A DNA stretch of 64,000 nt from Oerskovia enterophila. GTDB taxonomy: Bacteria; Actinomycetota; Actinomycetes; Actinomycetales; Cellulomonadaceae. Positions 24,875 to 34,598 of the stretch are shown piece after piece (within the stretch, counting starts at the first letter, position 1; each line of letters opens with the position of its first letter). The stretch is taken from assembly GCF_001692445.1 (NCBI RefSeq), contig NZ_MAQA01000025.1, positions 1 to 64,000 on the forward strand, read 5' to 3'. Below the pieces are notes generated by a model, which was not told the origin of the DNA, ran no database searches, and saw only the letters and a list, made by a program, of their open reading frames with translations. A program made the position numbers and the translations under genes.

Positions 24875-25570
24875 ATGTCCCGGCAGATCCCGCTCCCACC
24901 GTCCCCGAAACCACCGACGCTCGGCACCGACCGCACGCAGACGGCGGCGGCGGACCGTTCGAGCACCCGACGCCTGCTGGTCGCGGCCGCGGTCGCAGGT
25001 CCGCTCTTCGTCGTCTCGGCGAGCGTGCAGTCCCTCGCCCGGGAGGGCTTCGACCTGCGGGTCCACCCGCTCAGCCAGCTCTCCACCGGAGACCTCGGCT
25101 GGGTCCAGATCCTCACCTTCGCCCTGACCGGCCTCGGGCTCCTCGCCCTGGCGGTGACGCACCGACGGATCGTCACCGAGGGAGTCGGACGGCGCGCCGT
25201 CCCCGTGCTGCTGGGGATCGCCGGGGTCGGCTTCGTGCTCGCGGGTGTCTTCGTCATGGACCCCGAGAACGGCTTTCCCGTCGGTACGCCCGAGGGACCG
25301 GCGAACTCGATGTCGTGGCACGGCGTCGCCCACTCGGTGGCCGCCGCCGTCGCCTTCACCGCGCTCGCCGCCGCGGCCGTGGTCCTCACGGTCCGTGCGG
25401 TGCGTGCGCGTCAGGTGCCGGCCGCGATCGGCCACGGGATCGTGGGCCTGGTGCTGCTCCTACCCGTCTCGCCCGAGACCGCGAGCCTCCAGGTCGCGGC
25501 CAACGGGCTGATCGCCTTCACCTGGACCACGGTCCTCGCCCTGCGGCTGCGGACCCGTGCCCTCGGCTGA
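24875..25570 (+). CDS. DUF998 integral membrane protein
   Basis: A 231-aa membrane protein of the DUF998 family with about six helices. The family hallmark is the first loop, DLRVHPLSQLSTGDLGWVQ, and a later NSMSWHGVAHSV. A 30-residue Pro/Thr-rich cytoplasmic N-terminus precedes helix 1. GGAGAACGTC precedes the ATG. First gene of the ECF42 operon and, by promoter match, probably activated by that sigma factor. Function unknown. Confidence 0.82.
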   Translation: MSRQIPLPPSPKPPTLGTDRTQTAAADRSSTRRLLVAAAVAGPLFVVSASVQSLAREGFDLRVHPLSQLSTGDLGWVQILTFALTGLGLLALAVTHRRIVTEGVGRRAVPVLLGIAGVGFVLAGVFVMDPENGFPVGTPEGPANSMSWHGVAHSVAAAVAFTALAAAAVVLTVRAVRARQVPAAIGHGIVGLVLLLPVSPETASLQVAANGLIAFTWTTVLALRLRTRALG

Positions 25571-25616
25571 GAGTCTGGTCTCGAGCCCGACCAGCAAACC
25601 TCCGAAGGAGAACCAC

Positions 25617-25988
25617 GTGAAGTACCTGTTGCTCGGATACACCCCGACCGCCGCATGGGACGCCGGCTCCGCCGACACGCCGTCCGACGAGGCCCTCGCG
25701 GCCTTCGCGGCCTACCAGGAGTTCGAGGCGGAGCTTCGCCGGACCGGAGAGTTCGTGTCGAGCGAGGGCCTGGGCCATCCCGCGATGAGCACGACGGTGC
25801 GCCGCACCGACTCCGGCGTCGTCGCGACCGACGGCCCGTTCGCCGAGCTCAAGGAGGTCCTCGCAAGCTTTGCCGTCATCGACTGCGCGAGCCACGAGCG
25901 GGCCGTCGAGGTCGTCAGCCGCATGGTCGCGGTCCTGGGCGAGCCCATGGAGATCCGACCGATCATGGGCGACGACTTCGCGGCCTGA
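25617..25988 (+). CDS. YciI/DGPF-domain protein
   Basis: A 123-aa protein with the DGPF motif (TDGPFAELKEVL, about residues 71-82). It starts MKYLLLGYTP and has a ferredoxin-like fold by family. DGPF proteins are the standing partners of ECF42 sigma factors and are usually encoded next to them, but their role is not settled; they do not look like classical anti-sigma factors. GTG start with GAAGGAG 8 nt upstream. It ends 5 bp before the sigma factor start. Confidence 0.9.
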   Translation: MKYLLLGYTPTAAWDAGSADTPSDEALAAFAAYQEFEAELRRTGEFVSSEGLGHPAMSTTVRRTDSGVVATDGPFAELKEVLASFAVIDCASHERAVEVVSRMVAVLGEPMEIRPIMGDDFAA

Positions 25989-25993
25989 CGCCC

Positions 25994-27277
25994 ATGACTC
26001 CCGCACCGGAGGCCGACCCGCCTCTGGACCCGAGCATCGAGGACCTGCTGCGCGCCGAGGCGCCCCAGGTCCTCGGTGCGCTCGTGCGCCGGTTCAGCCG
26101 GTTCGACGTCGCCGAGGACGCCGTCCAGGAAGCGCTGCTCGTCGCGAGCACCCGGTGGCCCGTCGAGGGCGTTCCGGTCGAGCCCAGGTCCTGGCTCGTG
26201 CGGGTGGCGTACCGCAGGATGATCGACCTCCTGCGTTCCGAGCAGGCGCGCCATCGCCGCGAGCGGACGGTCGGGGAAGCGGCGCTCGCGGAGCAGGCGT
26301 CGGGCCGCGAGGTGATCGACGACGACGACAGCCTCACCCTGCTGCTCCTGTGCGCCCACCCGTCCCTCAGCCCGACCTCGCAGGTCGCGCTGACGCTCCG
26401 CGCCGTGGGCGGCCTGACGACGGCGGAGGTCGCCCATGCCTACGGCGTGAGCGAGGCGACCATGGGGACGCGGGTCAGTCGTGCGAAGCAGCAGCTCCGC
26501 CGGGAAGGGACCCGCTTCGTCCCCACCACCTCGGCCGACCGCGACGCACGCCTCGCCTCCGTGCTGCGGGTGCTGTATCTCGTGTTCAACGAGGGCTACA
26601 CGGCCTCCTCCGGGACGAGCCTCGGCCGTGTCGACCTCTCCCACGAGGCCATCCGGCTCACCCGGCTCGCCCGGTCCCACAGCGCCCAGGACCCCGAGGT
26701 CGCCGGGCTCCTCGCCCTCATGCTCCTCACCGAGGCGCGACGTGACGCCCGGACCGACGCCTACGACCACCTGGTGCCCCTCGAGGACCAGGACCGGTCG
26801 CGCTGGGACCAGCGGATGATCGAGGAGGGCCGCGCGATCATCGATGCCGTGTGGCCGCTCCGGACCGTCGGGCCGTACCAGGTGCAAGCCGCGATCGCCG
26901 CCGTCCACGCCACGTCGACGAGCGACGCCGACACCGACTGGCCCCAGATCGCCGCGCTCTACCTCTGGCTCGAGCGCCTCGCACCGACCGGCCCGGTCCG
27001 CCTGTCGCGAGTCGTGGCCGTCGCGCGGGCATTCGGCCCGCAGCGCGGGCTCGACCTGCTCGACGCGCTCGACCGCGAGCACGGGCTCGCCGACGACTCC
27101 CTCGCAGGCGCGCGAGAGCCCGCGGTACGCGCCCACCTGCTCGACGACCTGGGCCGCCATGCCGACGCGGCCGTCGCCTTCCGCTCGGCAGCGGCCCGCA
27201 CGCAGAACACGGTGGAGCAGGACTACCTGCTCGACTGGGCGCGCACCAGCACGGCGCGAGAGTCCAGCACGCGCTGA
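25994..27277 (+). CDS. ECF42-group sigma factor with C-terminal TPR-like extension
   Basis: A 427-aa extracytoplasmic-function sigma factor. Region 2 lies at about 20-85 (FSRFDVAEDAVQEALLVASTRWP), region 4 at about 125-180 (LTTAEVAHAYGVSEATMGTRVSRAKQQLRR). A 240-residue helical extension (DUF6596, TPR-like) starts with the hallmark LYLVFNEGYTASSG. There is no dedicated anti-sigma; in ECF42 the extension is thought to control activity. Its operon and the divergent DUF1579 gene carry the ECF42 promoter, so positive autoregulation is likely. ATG at 25994. Confidence 0.93.
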   Translation: MTPAPEADPPLDPSIEDLLRAEAPQVLGALVRRFSRFDVAEDAVQEALLVASTRWPVEGVPVEPRSWLVRVAYRRMIDLLRSEQARHRRERTVGEAALAEQASGREVIDDDDSLTLLLLCAHPSLSPTSQVALTLRAVGGLTTAEVAHAYGVSEATMGTRVSRAKQQLRREGTRFVPTTSADRDARLASVLRVLYLVFNEGYTASSGTSLGRVDLSHEAIRLTRLARSHSAQDPEVAGLLALMLLTEARRDARTDAYDHLVPLEDQDRSRWDQRMIEEGRAIIDAVWPLRTVGPYQVQAAIAAVHATSTSDADTDWPQIAALYLWLERLAPTGPVRLSRVVAVARAFGPQRGLDLLDALDREHGLADDSLAGAREPAVRAHLLDDLGRHADAAVAFRSAAARTQNTVEQDYLLDWARTSTARESSTR

Positions 27278-27397
27278 CGGCACGCGTGCCCGTGATCGAC
27301 CTCCTGCCCGAGCGCGGTCCCCGCGAGGGACGCTGCCTGCCGCAGGGTGAGCGGCGCCGTCGGGCCTCCCCGTCCCCCGGCCGGTCCGCCGGCCCGG

Positions 27398-27406
27398 TGC
27401 TAGCGT
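27398..27406 (+). promoter_or_regulatory. Extended -10 upstream of the aminotransferase gene
   Basis: TGCTAGCGT is an extended -10 (TGN plus TAGCGT, 27401-27406). It would give a leader of about 95 nt before the ATG at 27510. I saw no good -35. Confidence 0.4.
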
Positions 27407-27509
27407 GGAATCGCCTGTACCGCGTGGCCCCCGGCCACCCTGTCGCCAGCCGACCACCGCCCTGGCGACCCACCTCCCGGCACTGCCGTCGCCCGAGCGA
27501 GGAGCTCCC

Positions 27510-28697
27510 ATGGCCGACGAGACGATCTCCCGACGCGCGGCGGACCTCGCGCGGTCCACCCCGTTCGACCACCTGCTCGGGTTCTTCGCGCACGTCTACC
27601 CCGAGCGGCGCGCCCGGCCCGGCGTCCTCGACCTCACGTTCGGCAACCCGCACGACCCGGCCCCGGCCGCGTACGTCGAGGCGCTGCGCGCGAGCGCCGT
27701 CCCGCGCGACGAGCACTGGTTCGGCTACAAGGTCAGCGAGCCCGCTGCCCGCGCGGCGGCGGCCGACGCGCTGCGCGGCGTCGTCGGCGTGGCGTTCGAG
27801 CCCGACGACGTCCACCTGACCACGGGCGGCTTCACGGCGCTCGCGCTCGCGCTCAAGCTCGTCGCCGACCCCGGCGACGAGGTGGTCTTCAGCATCCCGC
27901 CGTGGTTCGCGTACGAGGTGATCGTGCGCGAGGCCGGGCTGGTCCCCGTCAAGGTCCCGATCGTCCCCGAGACGTTCGACCTGGACCTCGACGCGATCGC
28001 GGGCGCGATCACCCCGCGGACCCGCGTCGTCCTGGTCAACACGCCCAACAACCCGACGGGTCGCGTCTACCCGGTCGAGCAGCTGCGGCGCCTCGCGGCG
28101 CTGCTCGACGAGGCGTCGGCACGCACCGGACGCCGCATCTTCGTGGTCTCGGACGAGCCGTACCACCGCATCGTCTACGACGGCACCACGTTCCACAGCC
28201 CCACCGAGGTGTACCCCTGGTCGCTGCTCGCGTACAGCTACGGGAAGACGTTGCTCGCGCCGGGCCAGCGCATCGGGTACCTCGCCGTCCCCCCGACCCT
28301 GCCCGGCCGCGAGGAGCTGCGGCCTGCGATCGAGGCGCTCCAGATCGCGATCGGGTACGCGTTCCCCAACGCGGTGCTGCAGCACGCGCTGCCCCTGCTC
28401 GAGCGGATCCCGTTCGACGTCGCGCTCTACGAGCGCAAGCGGGACCTCATGGTGTCCGGGCTGCGCGAGATCGGCTACGACGTGCACTCGCCCGAGGGCA
28501 CGTTCTACCTCTTCCCCCGCTCGCCCGTGCCCGACGACCGTGCGTTCGAGTCCCTCCTGGCCGAGCACGACGTCCTGGTCCTGGGCGGCAAGTACTTCGA
28601 GACGCCTGGCCGCTTCCGCATCTCGCTCACGGCGAGCCTGGAGACCCTCGAGGCCAGCCTGCCGCGGTTCGCGGCAGCGTGGGCGAGCGTCCGCTGA
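27510..28697 (+). CDS. Class I/II PLP aminotransferase
   Basis: A 395-aa fold-type I aminotransferase. The PLP lysine is Lys246 in YSYGKTLLAPGQRIGY; NNPTG is at 180-184; Asp215 in SDEPYHR binds the PLP ring nitrogen; and the substrate Arg is near residue 370 in PGRFRISLT. It resembles the aspartate/aromatic aminotransferase branch used in actinobacterial amino-acid and specialised metabolism; substrate cannot be told. CGAGGAG lies 7 nt before the ATG, which is preferred over an open frame reaching 27405. Confidence 0.9.
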   Translation: MADETISRRAADLARSTPFDHLLGFFAHVYPERRARPGVLDLTFGNPHDPAPAAYVEALRASAVPRDEHWFGYKVSEPAARAAAADALRGVVGVAFEPDDVHLTTGGFTALALALKLVADPGDEVVFSIPPWFAYEVIVREAGLVPVKVPIVPETFDLDLDAIAGAITPRTRVVLVNTPNNPTGRVYPVEQLRRLAALLDEASARTGRRIFVVSDEPYHRIVYDGTTFHSPTEVYPWSLLAYSYGKTLLAPGQRIGYLAVPPTLPGREELRPAIEALQIAIGYAFPNAVLQHALPLLERIPFDVALYERKRDLMVSGLREIGYDVHSPEGTFYLFPRSPVPDDRAFESLLAEHDVLVLGGKYFETPGRFRISLTASLETLEASLPRFAAAWASVR

Positions 28698-28803
28698 CCC
28701 CTCACCTCGTCCCCGGAGCCGCTCGGCACGCGTCATGCCGATGTCACAGGATCGCCACGCGTCGGACATCGTGGTGCCCGATCCTGGCGACGGAGGTGAC
28801 GCC

Positions 28804-30012
28804 ATGTCAGCAGGAGACGGACTGCGGGTCCAGTCGATCTACGAGGGCTTCTTCAGCGGCGGGGCACGAGTGCTGCACAGCGCGGTCATCACCGGACTGC
28901 ACGGCGGGGGCCGGCAGACGCACTCCGTCCTGAGCATCCACCACGCGGTCCTGCGCGAGGGCCTGCTCCAACCCATGACCGAGGACCCGAGGTACCAGGC
29001 GCTCCGCGCAGCGGGTATCCAGGTCGCCTCGCTGGGCCGGCGCCCGGGGGCTCCTGCGGCCGCCCCGCGAGGATTCACCGAGGCGGAGCTGTCCACGGCG
29101 GCGGAGCTCGCCGCTCGGTCCGACGTGGTCCTCTCGCTCAAGGAGCAACCGCTGCGGCTCGTGAACCAGGACGGCTTCCCGGAGCGGCCCGTGATCGCGT
29201 GCCTGCACCGGTCCGACCCCGAGCACCAGGGACCTGCGCTCGACGACCTGCTCGCGACCGTCGAGAACGGACGGCTCGTCGGCGCGGTCTGCTGTGCCGA
29301 GTCGACCCGGGACGCCTACCGTGCCGCCGGGGTGCCGGCCTCGCTCCTCCACGTGATCCCCAACGGGGTGGACCTCGCACGGTTCCGTCCCCTGGCCCCG
29401 CGCCGTCGCGCCGCCCGGCGCGGGATGCTCGGCGTGCCGCTCGACGCGACCGTCGTGGCGTTCGCCGCGCGCTACGACGGGATGAAGGACGTGGCCCTGT
29501 TCGTGCGAGCGGCGCGGGCGTTCCTCGCGCGGGCGACGACACGGCACGTGCTGATGTGCGGCGCGGGGATGAGCCCGACGAACCCGGCACTGCTCGAGGA
29601 CCTGCGGGCCTCGTTCGCGGATCGCCCGGACCTGCTCGCGCGGATCCACCTCCTGGGCGTGCGCCGGGACATGGAGTCGGTCTACGCGGCGGCCGACGTC
29701 GTCGCGCTCACCTCGTCGTTCGGCGAGGCGGCCCCGCTGTGCCTCATCGAGGGCGCGATGTGCGGGGCCGTGCCCGTCACGACCGACGTGGGCGACGCCG
29801 CGTCGATCGTCGACGGGATCGGCCTGGTCACGTCCAGGGACCCCGCCGCGATCTGCGCGGCGTGGGAGGAGGCGGCCCGACGACGGGACGAGCTGGGCCT
29901 CGCGCTCCTGCGCAGCCGACCGCGGTTCAGCCACACCCGGATGATCGCGGCCTACTCGACCGTGATCGAGCGCCTCCACCGGGGGCAGCGGGCCGCGCTC
30001 GGGGTGCGCTAG
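28804..30012 (+). CDS. GT4-family glycosyltransferase
   Basis: A 402-aa GT-B fold retaining glycosyltransferase. The N-terminal half begins QSIYEGFFSGGARVLHSAVITGLHGGG; the hinge and donor domain include IPNGVDLARFRPL and FAARYDGMKD; the nucleotide-sugar E-x7-E motif is in FGEAAPLCLIEGAMCGAVPVTT. No membrane helix. The ATG at 28804 has GGAGGTGAC in front; two upstream ATGs (28735, 28741) are possible. It follows the aminotransferase by 106 bp and may be a separate unit. Acceptor unknown. Confidence 0.87.
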   Translation: MSAGDGLRVQSIYEGFFSGGARVLHSAVITGLHGGGRQTHSVLSIHHAVLREGLLQPMTEDPRYQALRAAGIQVASLGRRPGAPAAAPRGFTEAELSTAAELAARSDVVLSLKEQPLRLVNQDGFPERPVIACLHRSDPEHQGPALDDLLATVENGRLVGAVCCAESTRDAYRAAGVPASLLHVIPNGVDLARFRPLAPRRRAARRGMLGVPLDATVVAFAARYDGMKDVALFVRAARAFLARATTRHVLMCGAGMSPTNPALLEDLRASFADRPDLLARIHLLGVRRDMESVYAAADVVALTSSFGEAAPLCLIEGAMCGAVPVTTDVGDAASIVDGIGLVTSRDPAAICAAWEEAARRRDELGLALLRSRPRFSHTRMIAAYSTVIERLHRGQRAALGVR

Positions 30013-30025
30013 AGCTGTGCTCGGC

Positions 30026-30520
30026 TCACCCGGCACGCAGGAGCGTGACCGGAGAGCGCGAGGCCCACACCGGTTCGACGACGACGCTCGCCAAGCGCCA
30101 CCCGTCGACGGTCCGGCGGGCCTCGAACCTGTAGACCTCTCCCAGGGTGACGGGCTTGTCGGCGACGGGCTCCCGCCGGGCGAACGTCACGAGCAGGTTC
30201 GAGCGCACCGTGGCCTGGTCAGCGTCGAGGTCGACCAGCACGTTGCTCACGTGGTGCTGGATGCCGTCCTCAGGGCGATGGTTGCGTGCAGCCTGCGCCA
30301 CCACGGCCTCGACCCCCTCGGCAGTCCCACCAGGGGTGCGCGCGGTCGCGTCCTCGACGAACAGGTCGCGGAGCTGCTCGGCGTCTCCGGCGTCCAGGGC
30401 GTACCCGAGGCGGAAGACGAGGCGGGTGATCTCGTCACGGTCGACCAGGGCCCGGAGCGAACGAGCGAGCTCGTCCAGCGGAGCGGCTCCGGTGGCTGCG
30501 GCAGGGCGGGGTGTGGACAT
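30026..30520 (-). CDS. SnoaL/NTF2-like small enzyme or binding protein
   Basis: A 164-aa NTF2-like (SnoaL_4) protein. LDELARSLRALVDRDEITRLVFRLGYALDAGDAEQLRDLFVED is the helical N-terminus of this family, then HHVSNVLVDLDADQATVRSNLLVTF strands. Members hydrolyse or isomerise small ring compounds, or have lost activity. GGAGGTCC precedes the ATG at 30520. It diverges from a MarR regulator, and the gap holds two palindromes, so MarR control is likely. Confidence 0.8.
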   Translation of the reverse strand: MSTPRPAAATGAAPLDELARSLRALVDRDEITRLVFRLGYALDAGDAEQLRDLFVEDATARTPGGTAEGVEAVVAQAARNHRPEDGIQHHVSNVLVDLDADQATVRSNLLVTFARREPVADKPVTLGEVYRFEARRTVDGWRLASVVVEPVWASRSPVTLLRAG

Positions 30521-30558
30521 GTGGACCTCCGGGGGAAGTTGACCTCGTCGACGATTTT

Positions 30559-30602
30559 CGTTGGTGAAGCCAACGATACAGATTGTTGGCGCCACCCACA
30601 AT
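30559..30602. promoter_or_regulatory. MarR operator pair and leftward promoter
   Basis: CGTTGG-N5-CCAACG (30559-30575) and an imperfect ATTGTTGGCGCCACCCACAAT (30582-30602) lie between the divergent genes. On the minus strand TTGTGG (30600-30595), a 17-bp spacer and TATCGT (30577-30572) form a promoter for the SnoaL gene that is covered by both palindromes. The region is noticeably AT-richer than its surroundings. Confidence 0.65.
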
Positions 30603-30633
30603 AGGGCGGCCCCACGAACGATAGGATCGGGCG

Positions 30634-31080
30634 ATGGAGACCGAGACCGCCCCCACGCGCCTTCGCACCCTGCCGAGCTGGCTCCTCGCCCAGGCCGCGC
30701 TCGAGGCCTCCCGGCGGGTGGCCGAGAGGCTCGCCGGGGTCGGCGCCCACCGGTCCCACTTCGCGGTGCTCACGACTCTCGAGGAGTTCGGGCCCGCGAG
30801 CCAGGCCGCGCTCGGCCGCCGGTGCGGGATCGACCGGAGCGACATGGTCGCGCTGGTCGACCGCCTGGTCGCCGACGGCCACGTCGAACGGAACCCCGAC
30901 CCGTCGGACCGTCGCCGCAACATCATCACCCTGACCACCACGGGAGCGAGGCGCCTGGACGAGCTCGGAGCGGTGCTCGCCGCGGCCCAGGAGGACCTCA
31001 TGGCTCCGCTCGACGACCGCGACCGTCGCCGTCTCGTCGACCTCCTCGACAGGCTCATCATGCAGCGCGACAAGGGCTGA
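30634..31080 (+). CDS. MarR-family transcriptional regulator
   Basis: A 148-aa MarR regulator. The winged helix (FAVLTTLEEFGPASQAALGRRCGIDRSDMVALVDRLVADGHVERNPDPSDRRRNIITLT) covers about residues 45-105, with dimerisation helices at both ends. It probably represses the divergent SnoaL gene and itself, relieved by a phenolic or similar ligand (family knowledge). TAGGAT (30622-30627) ends 6 nt before the ATG and there is no ribosome site, so the message is probably leaderless. Confidence 0.9.
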   Translation: METETAPTRLRTLPSWLLAQAALEASRRVAERLAGVGAHRSHFAVLTTLEEFGPASQAALGRRCGIDRSDMVALVDRLVADGHVERNPDPSDRRRNIITLTTTGARRLDELGAVLAAAQEDLMAPLDDRDRRRLVDLLDRLIMQRDKG

Positions 31081-31211
31081 CCGGCGCCTGCTCACGCGCG
31101 GCACGCCGCCCCTGGTCGACCCGCCGCGATCCCGCGAGGCCTGGGCGCCACCATGCCGTACCGGACCCCAGGCGCTACGGTCGAGGAAACCGCTCAAGGA
31201 GGAGAGGTCCC

Positions 31212-31625
31212 ATGACCGGACTCGTCGCCACCGCCTCGATCCACATCGCCGCCCGCCCCGAGAGGGTGTGGGCCGAGCTCGTCCACCCGTCCGCGACCTG
31301 GATGCTGGGCGCGAACGTGGAGACGGACTACCAGCCGGGCAGCACCATCACGTTCGAGGGCCAGTACCAGGGCAAGCACTTCGAGGACCACGGCACGGTC
31401 CTCGAGGTCGACCGGCCCAGGACGCTGCGCTTCACGCACTACTCGCCCGCGAGCGGTGTGCCCGACGTCCCGGAGAACCACCACGAGGTGGCGATCACGC
31501 TCGCCCCGGACCCCAAGGGCACGCGCGTGACGATCCGGCAGGACAACAACGACACCCCCGAGGCGGTCGAGCACTCCGAGGAGCTCTGGCGCACCGCGCT
31601 CGCCTCGCTCGCGGGGCACGACTAG
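31212..31625 (+). CDS. SRPBCC (AHSA1/START-like) protein
   Basis: A 137-aa helix-grip protein: TASIHIAARPERVWAELVHP, then TITFEGQYQGKHFEDHGTVLEVDRPRTLRFTHYSP and a C-terminal helix (EHSEELWRTALASLAGHD), the layout of AHSA1-type SRPBCC domains that hold a hydrophobic ligand. GGAGGAGAGG gives a very strong ribosome site. It follows the MarR gene by 131 bp and could belong to the same unit. Ligand unknown. Confidence 0.85.
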   Translation: MTGLVATASIHIAARPERVWAELVHPSATWMLGANVETDYQPGSTITFEGQYQGKHFEDHGTVLEVDRPRTLRFTHYSPASGVPDVPENHHEVAITLAPDPKGTRVTIRQDNNDTPEAVEHSEELWRTALASLAGHD

Positions 31626-31695
31626 GTCTCCTCGGTCCGGGCTCCCCGGGGCCAGCGGCCCGGCTGGCCCGGCCGGCCCGACCGACCTCGCAGAC

Positions 31696-31735
31696 GACGA
31701 AGGGCCCCGATCCGTGAGGATCGGGGCCCTTCGTC
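31696..31735. terminator. Bidirectional terminator with GTGA loop
   Basis: Perfect 18-bp arms (31696-31713 with 31718-31735) closed by a GTGA (GNRA-type) tetraloop, between the convergent SRPBCC and clpC genes. One of the cleanest terminators in the window. Confidence 0.92.
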
Positions 31736-31785
31736 CGGTCGGCGTCAGACGACCGGGGATCGACAGCCGGTGGCTGCCGGGAGGA

Positions 31786-34353
31786 TCACTCGGCGCCGGC
31801 TCGCAGCTCGCCGGTCGGCGGGAGGTCGGCCGTGGAGATGCCCGTCGGCGCGTTGAGCGCCGCGGTCGCGGCCACGCTCACCGGGCCACGCTCGTGGTCG
31901 TCCTTGGAGACGCCACGGAACGTGAACTCGCCCAGCAGGCCTTCGCCCTCGGCGTCGACCAGGACGACCTGGCCGGCCTTGAGCTCGCCGAACAGGATCT
32001 TCTCGGAGAGCACGTCCTCGATGTCGCGCTGGATCGCGCGGCGCAGCGGACGAGCACCGAGGACCGGGTCGTAGCCCTTCTCGGAGAGGAGCGTCTTGGC
32101 CGCGTCCGTGAGCTCGATGCCCATGTCCTTGTCCTGCAGGCGCTTGTCCAGCTTGGCGACCATGAGGTCGACGATCTGGACGATCTCCTTCTGCGAGAGC
32201 TGCGGGAAGACCACCACGTCGTCGACGCGGTTGAGGAACTCCGGGCGGAAGTGCTGCTTCAGCTCGTCGTTGACCTTGGCCTTCATGCGGTCGTAGCTCG
32301 TCACCAGGTCGCCGCCGGCGTTGAAGCCGGTCTGGAGGCCCTTGGCGATGTCCCGCGTACCGAGGTTCGTCGTCATGATGATGACGGTGTTCTTGAAGTC
32401 GACCACACGTCCCTGCGAGTCGGTCAGGCGACCGTCCTCGAGGATCTGCAGGAGCGAGTTGAAGATGTCGGCGTGCGCCTTCTCCACCTCGTCGAACAGG
32501 ACCACGGAGAACGGACGGCGACGGACCTTCTCCGTCAGCTGGCCACCCTCGTCGTAACCGACGTAGCCGGGAGGCGAGCCGAAGAGACGCGAGACCGTGT
32601 GCTTCTCCGAGAACTCGGACATGTCGAGCTGGATGAGCGCGTCCTCGTCCCCGAAGAGGAACTCGGCGAGCGCCTTGGCCAGCTCGGTCTTACCGACACC
32701 CGTGGGGCCGGCGAAGATGAACGAACCACCCGGACGCTTGGGGTCCTTGAGGCCTGCCCGCGTGCGACGGATCGCCTGGGAGAGCGCCTTGATGGCCGTC
32801 TCCTGGCCGACGACGCGCTTGTGCAGCTCGTCCTCCATCTTCAGCAGGCGTGCGGACTCCTGCTCGGTCAGCTTGAGCACCGGGATGCCGGTCGACATGG
32901 CCAGGACCTCGGCGATCAGGTCCTCGTCCACCTCGGCGACGGTGTCCAGGTCTCCGGCCTTCCAGGCCTTCTCCTTGTCGGCGCGCTGCTGCGTGAGCTG
33001 CTTCTCGGTGTCGCGCAGGCGCGCGGCCTTCTCGAAGTCCTGCTCGTCGATCGCGGACTCCTTGTCGCGACGCGCCTCGCCGATCTGCTCGTCGAGCTCC
33101 TTGAGCTCCGGCGGTGCGGTCATGCGACGGATGCGCAGACGCGCACCGGCCTCGTCGACCAGGTCGATCGCCTTGTCCGGCAGGTACCGGTCGTTGATGT
33201 AGCGGTCGGCCAGCGTCGCGGCGGCCACCAGTGCGGCGTCCGTGATGGACACGCGGTGGTGCGCCTCGTAGCGGTCGCGCAGACCCTTGAGGATCTCGAT
33301 CGCGTGCGGCAGGCTCGGCTCCGAGACGAGGATCGGCTGGAAGCGACGCTCCAGGGCCGGGTCCTTCTCGATGTGCTTGCGGTACTCGTCGAGCGTGGTC
33401 GCACCGATGGTCTGGAGCTCGCCACGGGCCAGCATCGGCTTGAGGATGCTCGCCGCGTCGATCGCGCCCTCGGCGGCACCCGCACCGACGAGCGTGTGGA
33501 TCTCGTCGATGAAGAGGATGATGTCGCCGCGCGTGCGGATCTCCTTGAGGACCTTCTTGAGGCGCTCCTCGAAGTCACCGCGGTAGCGGGAACCGGCGAC
33601 CAGGGCGCCGAGGTCCAGCGTGTAGAGCTGCTTGTCCTTGAGCGTCTCCGGCACGTCGCCACGGACGATGTCCTGGGCGAGGCCCTCGACGACGGCCGTC
33701 TTGCCGACACCGGGCTCGCCGATGAGGACGGGGTTGTTCTTGGTGCGGCGCGACAGGACCTGCATGACGCGCTCGATCTCCGAGGTGCGTCCGATGACAG
33801 GGTCGAGCTTGCCCTCGCGTGCGGCCTGCGTGAGGTTGCGGCCGAACTGGTCGAGCACGGCCGAGCCGGACGGCTGGCCCTCGGCGGGGCCGCCCGCAGC
33901 GACGGGCTCCTTGCCCTGGTACCCGGACAGCAGCTGGATGACCTGCTGGCGCACGCGGTTGAGGTCGGCGCCCATCTTGGTGAGGACCTGGGCTGCGACA
34001 CCCTCTCCCTCACGGATGAGGCCGAGCAGGATGTGCTCGGTGCCGATGTAGTTGTGGCCGAGCTGAAGGGCCTCGCGGAGCGAGAGCTCCAGGACCTTCT
34101 TGGCGCGCGGCGTGAACGGGATGTGCCCGCTGGGGGCCTGCTGGCCCTCGCCGATGATCTCGGTGACCTGCGAGCGCACACCGTCGAGGGAGATGTTCAG
34201 GGACTCCAGCGCCTTGGCTGCGACTCCCTCTCCCTCGTGGATGAGGCCGAGCAGGATGTGCTCGGTGCCGATGTAGTTGTGGTTGAGCATCCGTGCCTCT
34301 TCTTGGGCAAGGACGACGACCCGACGGGCTCGGTCGGTAAATCTCTCGAACAT
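31786..34353 (-). CDS. clpC: ATP-dependent Clp protease ATP-binding subunit ClpC
   Basis: An 855-aa AAA+ unfoldase that feeds substrates to ClpP. Two N-domain repeats each contain [13 protein letters not shown] (about residues 25 and 100). AAA1 has GEPGVGKT and FIDEIHTL; a UvrB/UvrC-like coiled coil (about 420-460, [12 protein letters not shown]) separates it from AAA2, with [12 protein letters not shown] and LFDEVEKAH. The ClpP-docking loop lies in the second domain. The C-terminal tail is Ala/Pro-rich. GAGGAG precedes the ATG at 34353. A ClgR-type box lies about 105 bp upstream. Codon choice is strongly biased, as in a highly expressed gene. Confidence 0.97.
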   Translation of the reverse strand: MFERFTDRARRVVVLAQEEARMLNHNYIGTEHILLGLIHEGEGVAAKALESLNISLDGVRSQVTEIIGEGQQAPSGHIPFTPRAKKVLELSLREALQLGHNYIGTEHILLGLIREGEGVAAQVLTKMGADLNRVRQQVIQLLSGYQGKEPVAAGGPAEGQPSGSAVLDQFGRNLTQAAREGKLDPVIGRTSEIERVMQVLSRRTKNNPVLIGEPGVGKTAVVEGLAQDIVRGDVPETLKDKQLYTLDLGALVAGSRYRGDFEERLKKVLKEIRTRGDIILFIDEIHTLVGAGAAEGAIDAASILKPMLARGELQTIGATTLDEYRKHIEKDPALERRFQPILVSEPSLPHAIEILKGLRDRYEAHHRVSITDAALVAAATLADRYINDRYLPDKAIDLVDEAGARLRIRRMTAPPELKELDEQIGEARRDKESAIDEQDFEKAARLRDTEKQLTQQRADKEKAWKAGDLDTVAEVDEDLIAEVLAMSTGIPVLKLTEQESARLLKMEDELHKRVVGQETAIKALSQAIRRTRAGLKDPKRPGGSFIFAGPTGVGKTELAKALAEFLFGDEDALIQLDMSEFSEKHTVSRLFGSPPGYVGYDEGGQLTEKVRRRPFSVVLFDEVEKAHADIFNSLLQILEDGRLTDSQGRVVDFKNTVIIMTTNLGTRDIAKGLQTGFNAGGDLVTSYDRMKAKVNDELKQHFRPEFLNRVDDVVVFPQLSQKEIVQIVDLMVAKLDKRLQDKDMGIELTDAAKTLLSEKGYDPVLGARPLRRAIQRDIEDVLSEKILFGELKAGQVVLVDAEGEGLLGEFTFRGVSKDDHERGPVSVAATAALNAPTGISTADLPPTGELRAGAE

Positions 34354-34457
34354 GTGCTGCTCCTCACGAGCGGCGTACACCCGCACCGGTGGTGCTCAGG
34401 CCTGACCGCAACGACTCTATCCGTGACCAACGGGGCCGACCCCACGGATATGCCCTT

Positions 34458-34471
34458 GTTCGCCAGGGGCG
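34458..34471. promoter_or_regulatory. ClgR-type operator upstream of clpC
   Basis: GTTCGC-N5-GCG matches the published ClgR box of actinobacterial clp promoters. It lies about 105-118 bp upstream of the clpC start; a possible -10 (minus strand TAGAGT, 34419-34414) lies between. ClgR activates clp genes under protein stress. No clgR gene is in the window. Confidence 0.6.
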
Positions 34472-34598
34472 TGACGAGGGGGTCGCTCCGTGACCTTCGG
34501 CCGAGCGGCGGAGGGAGCCCGGAGAGACCGGGACAGGGCGTCCTGCCCGACGGCGCCACGCCCCTCGGGCCCTCGCCTCCCGGGGGCGTCAGGCCAGG

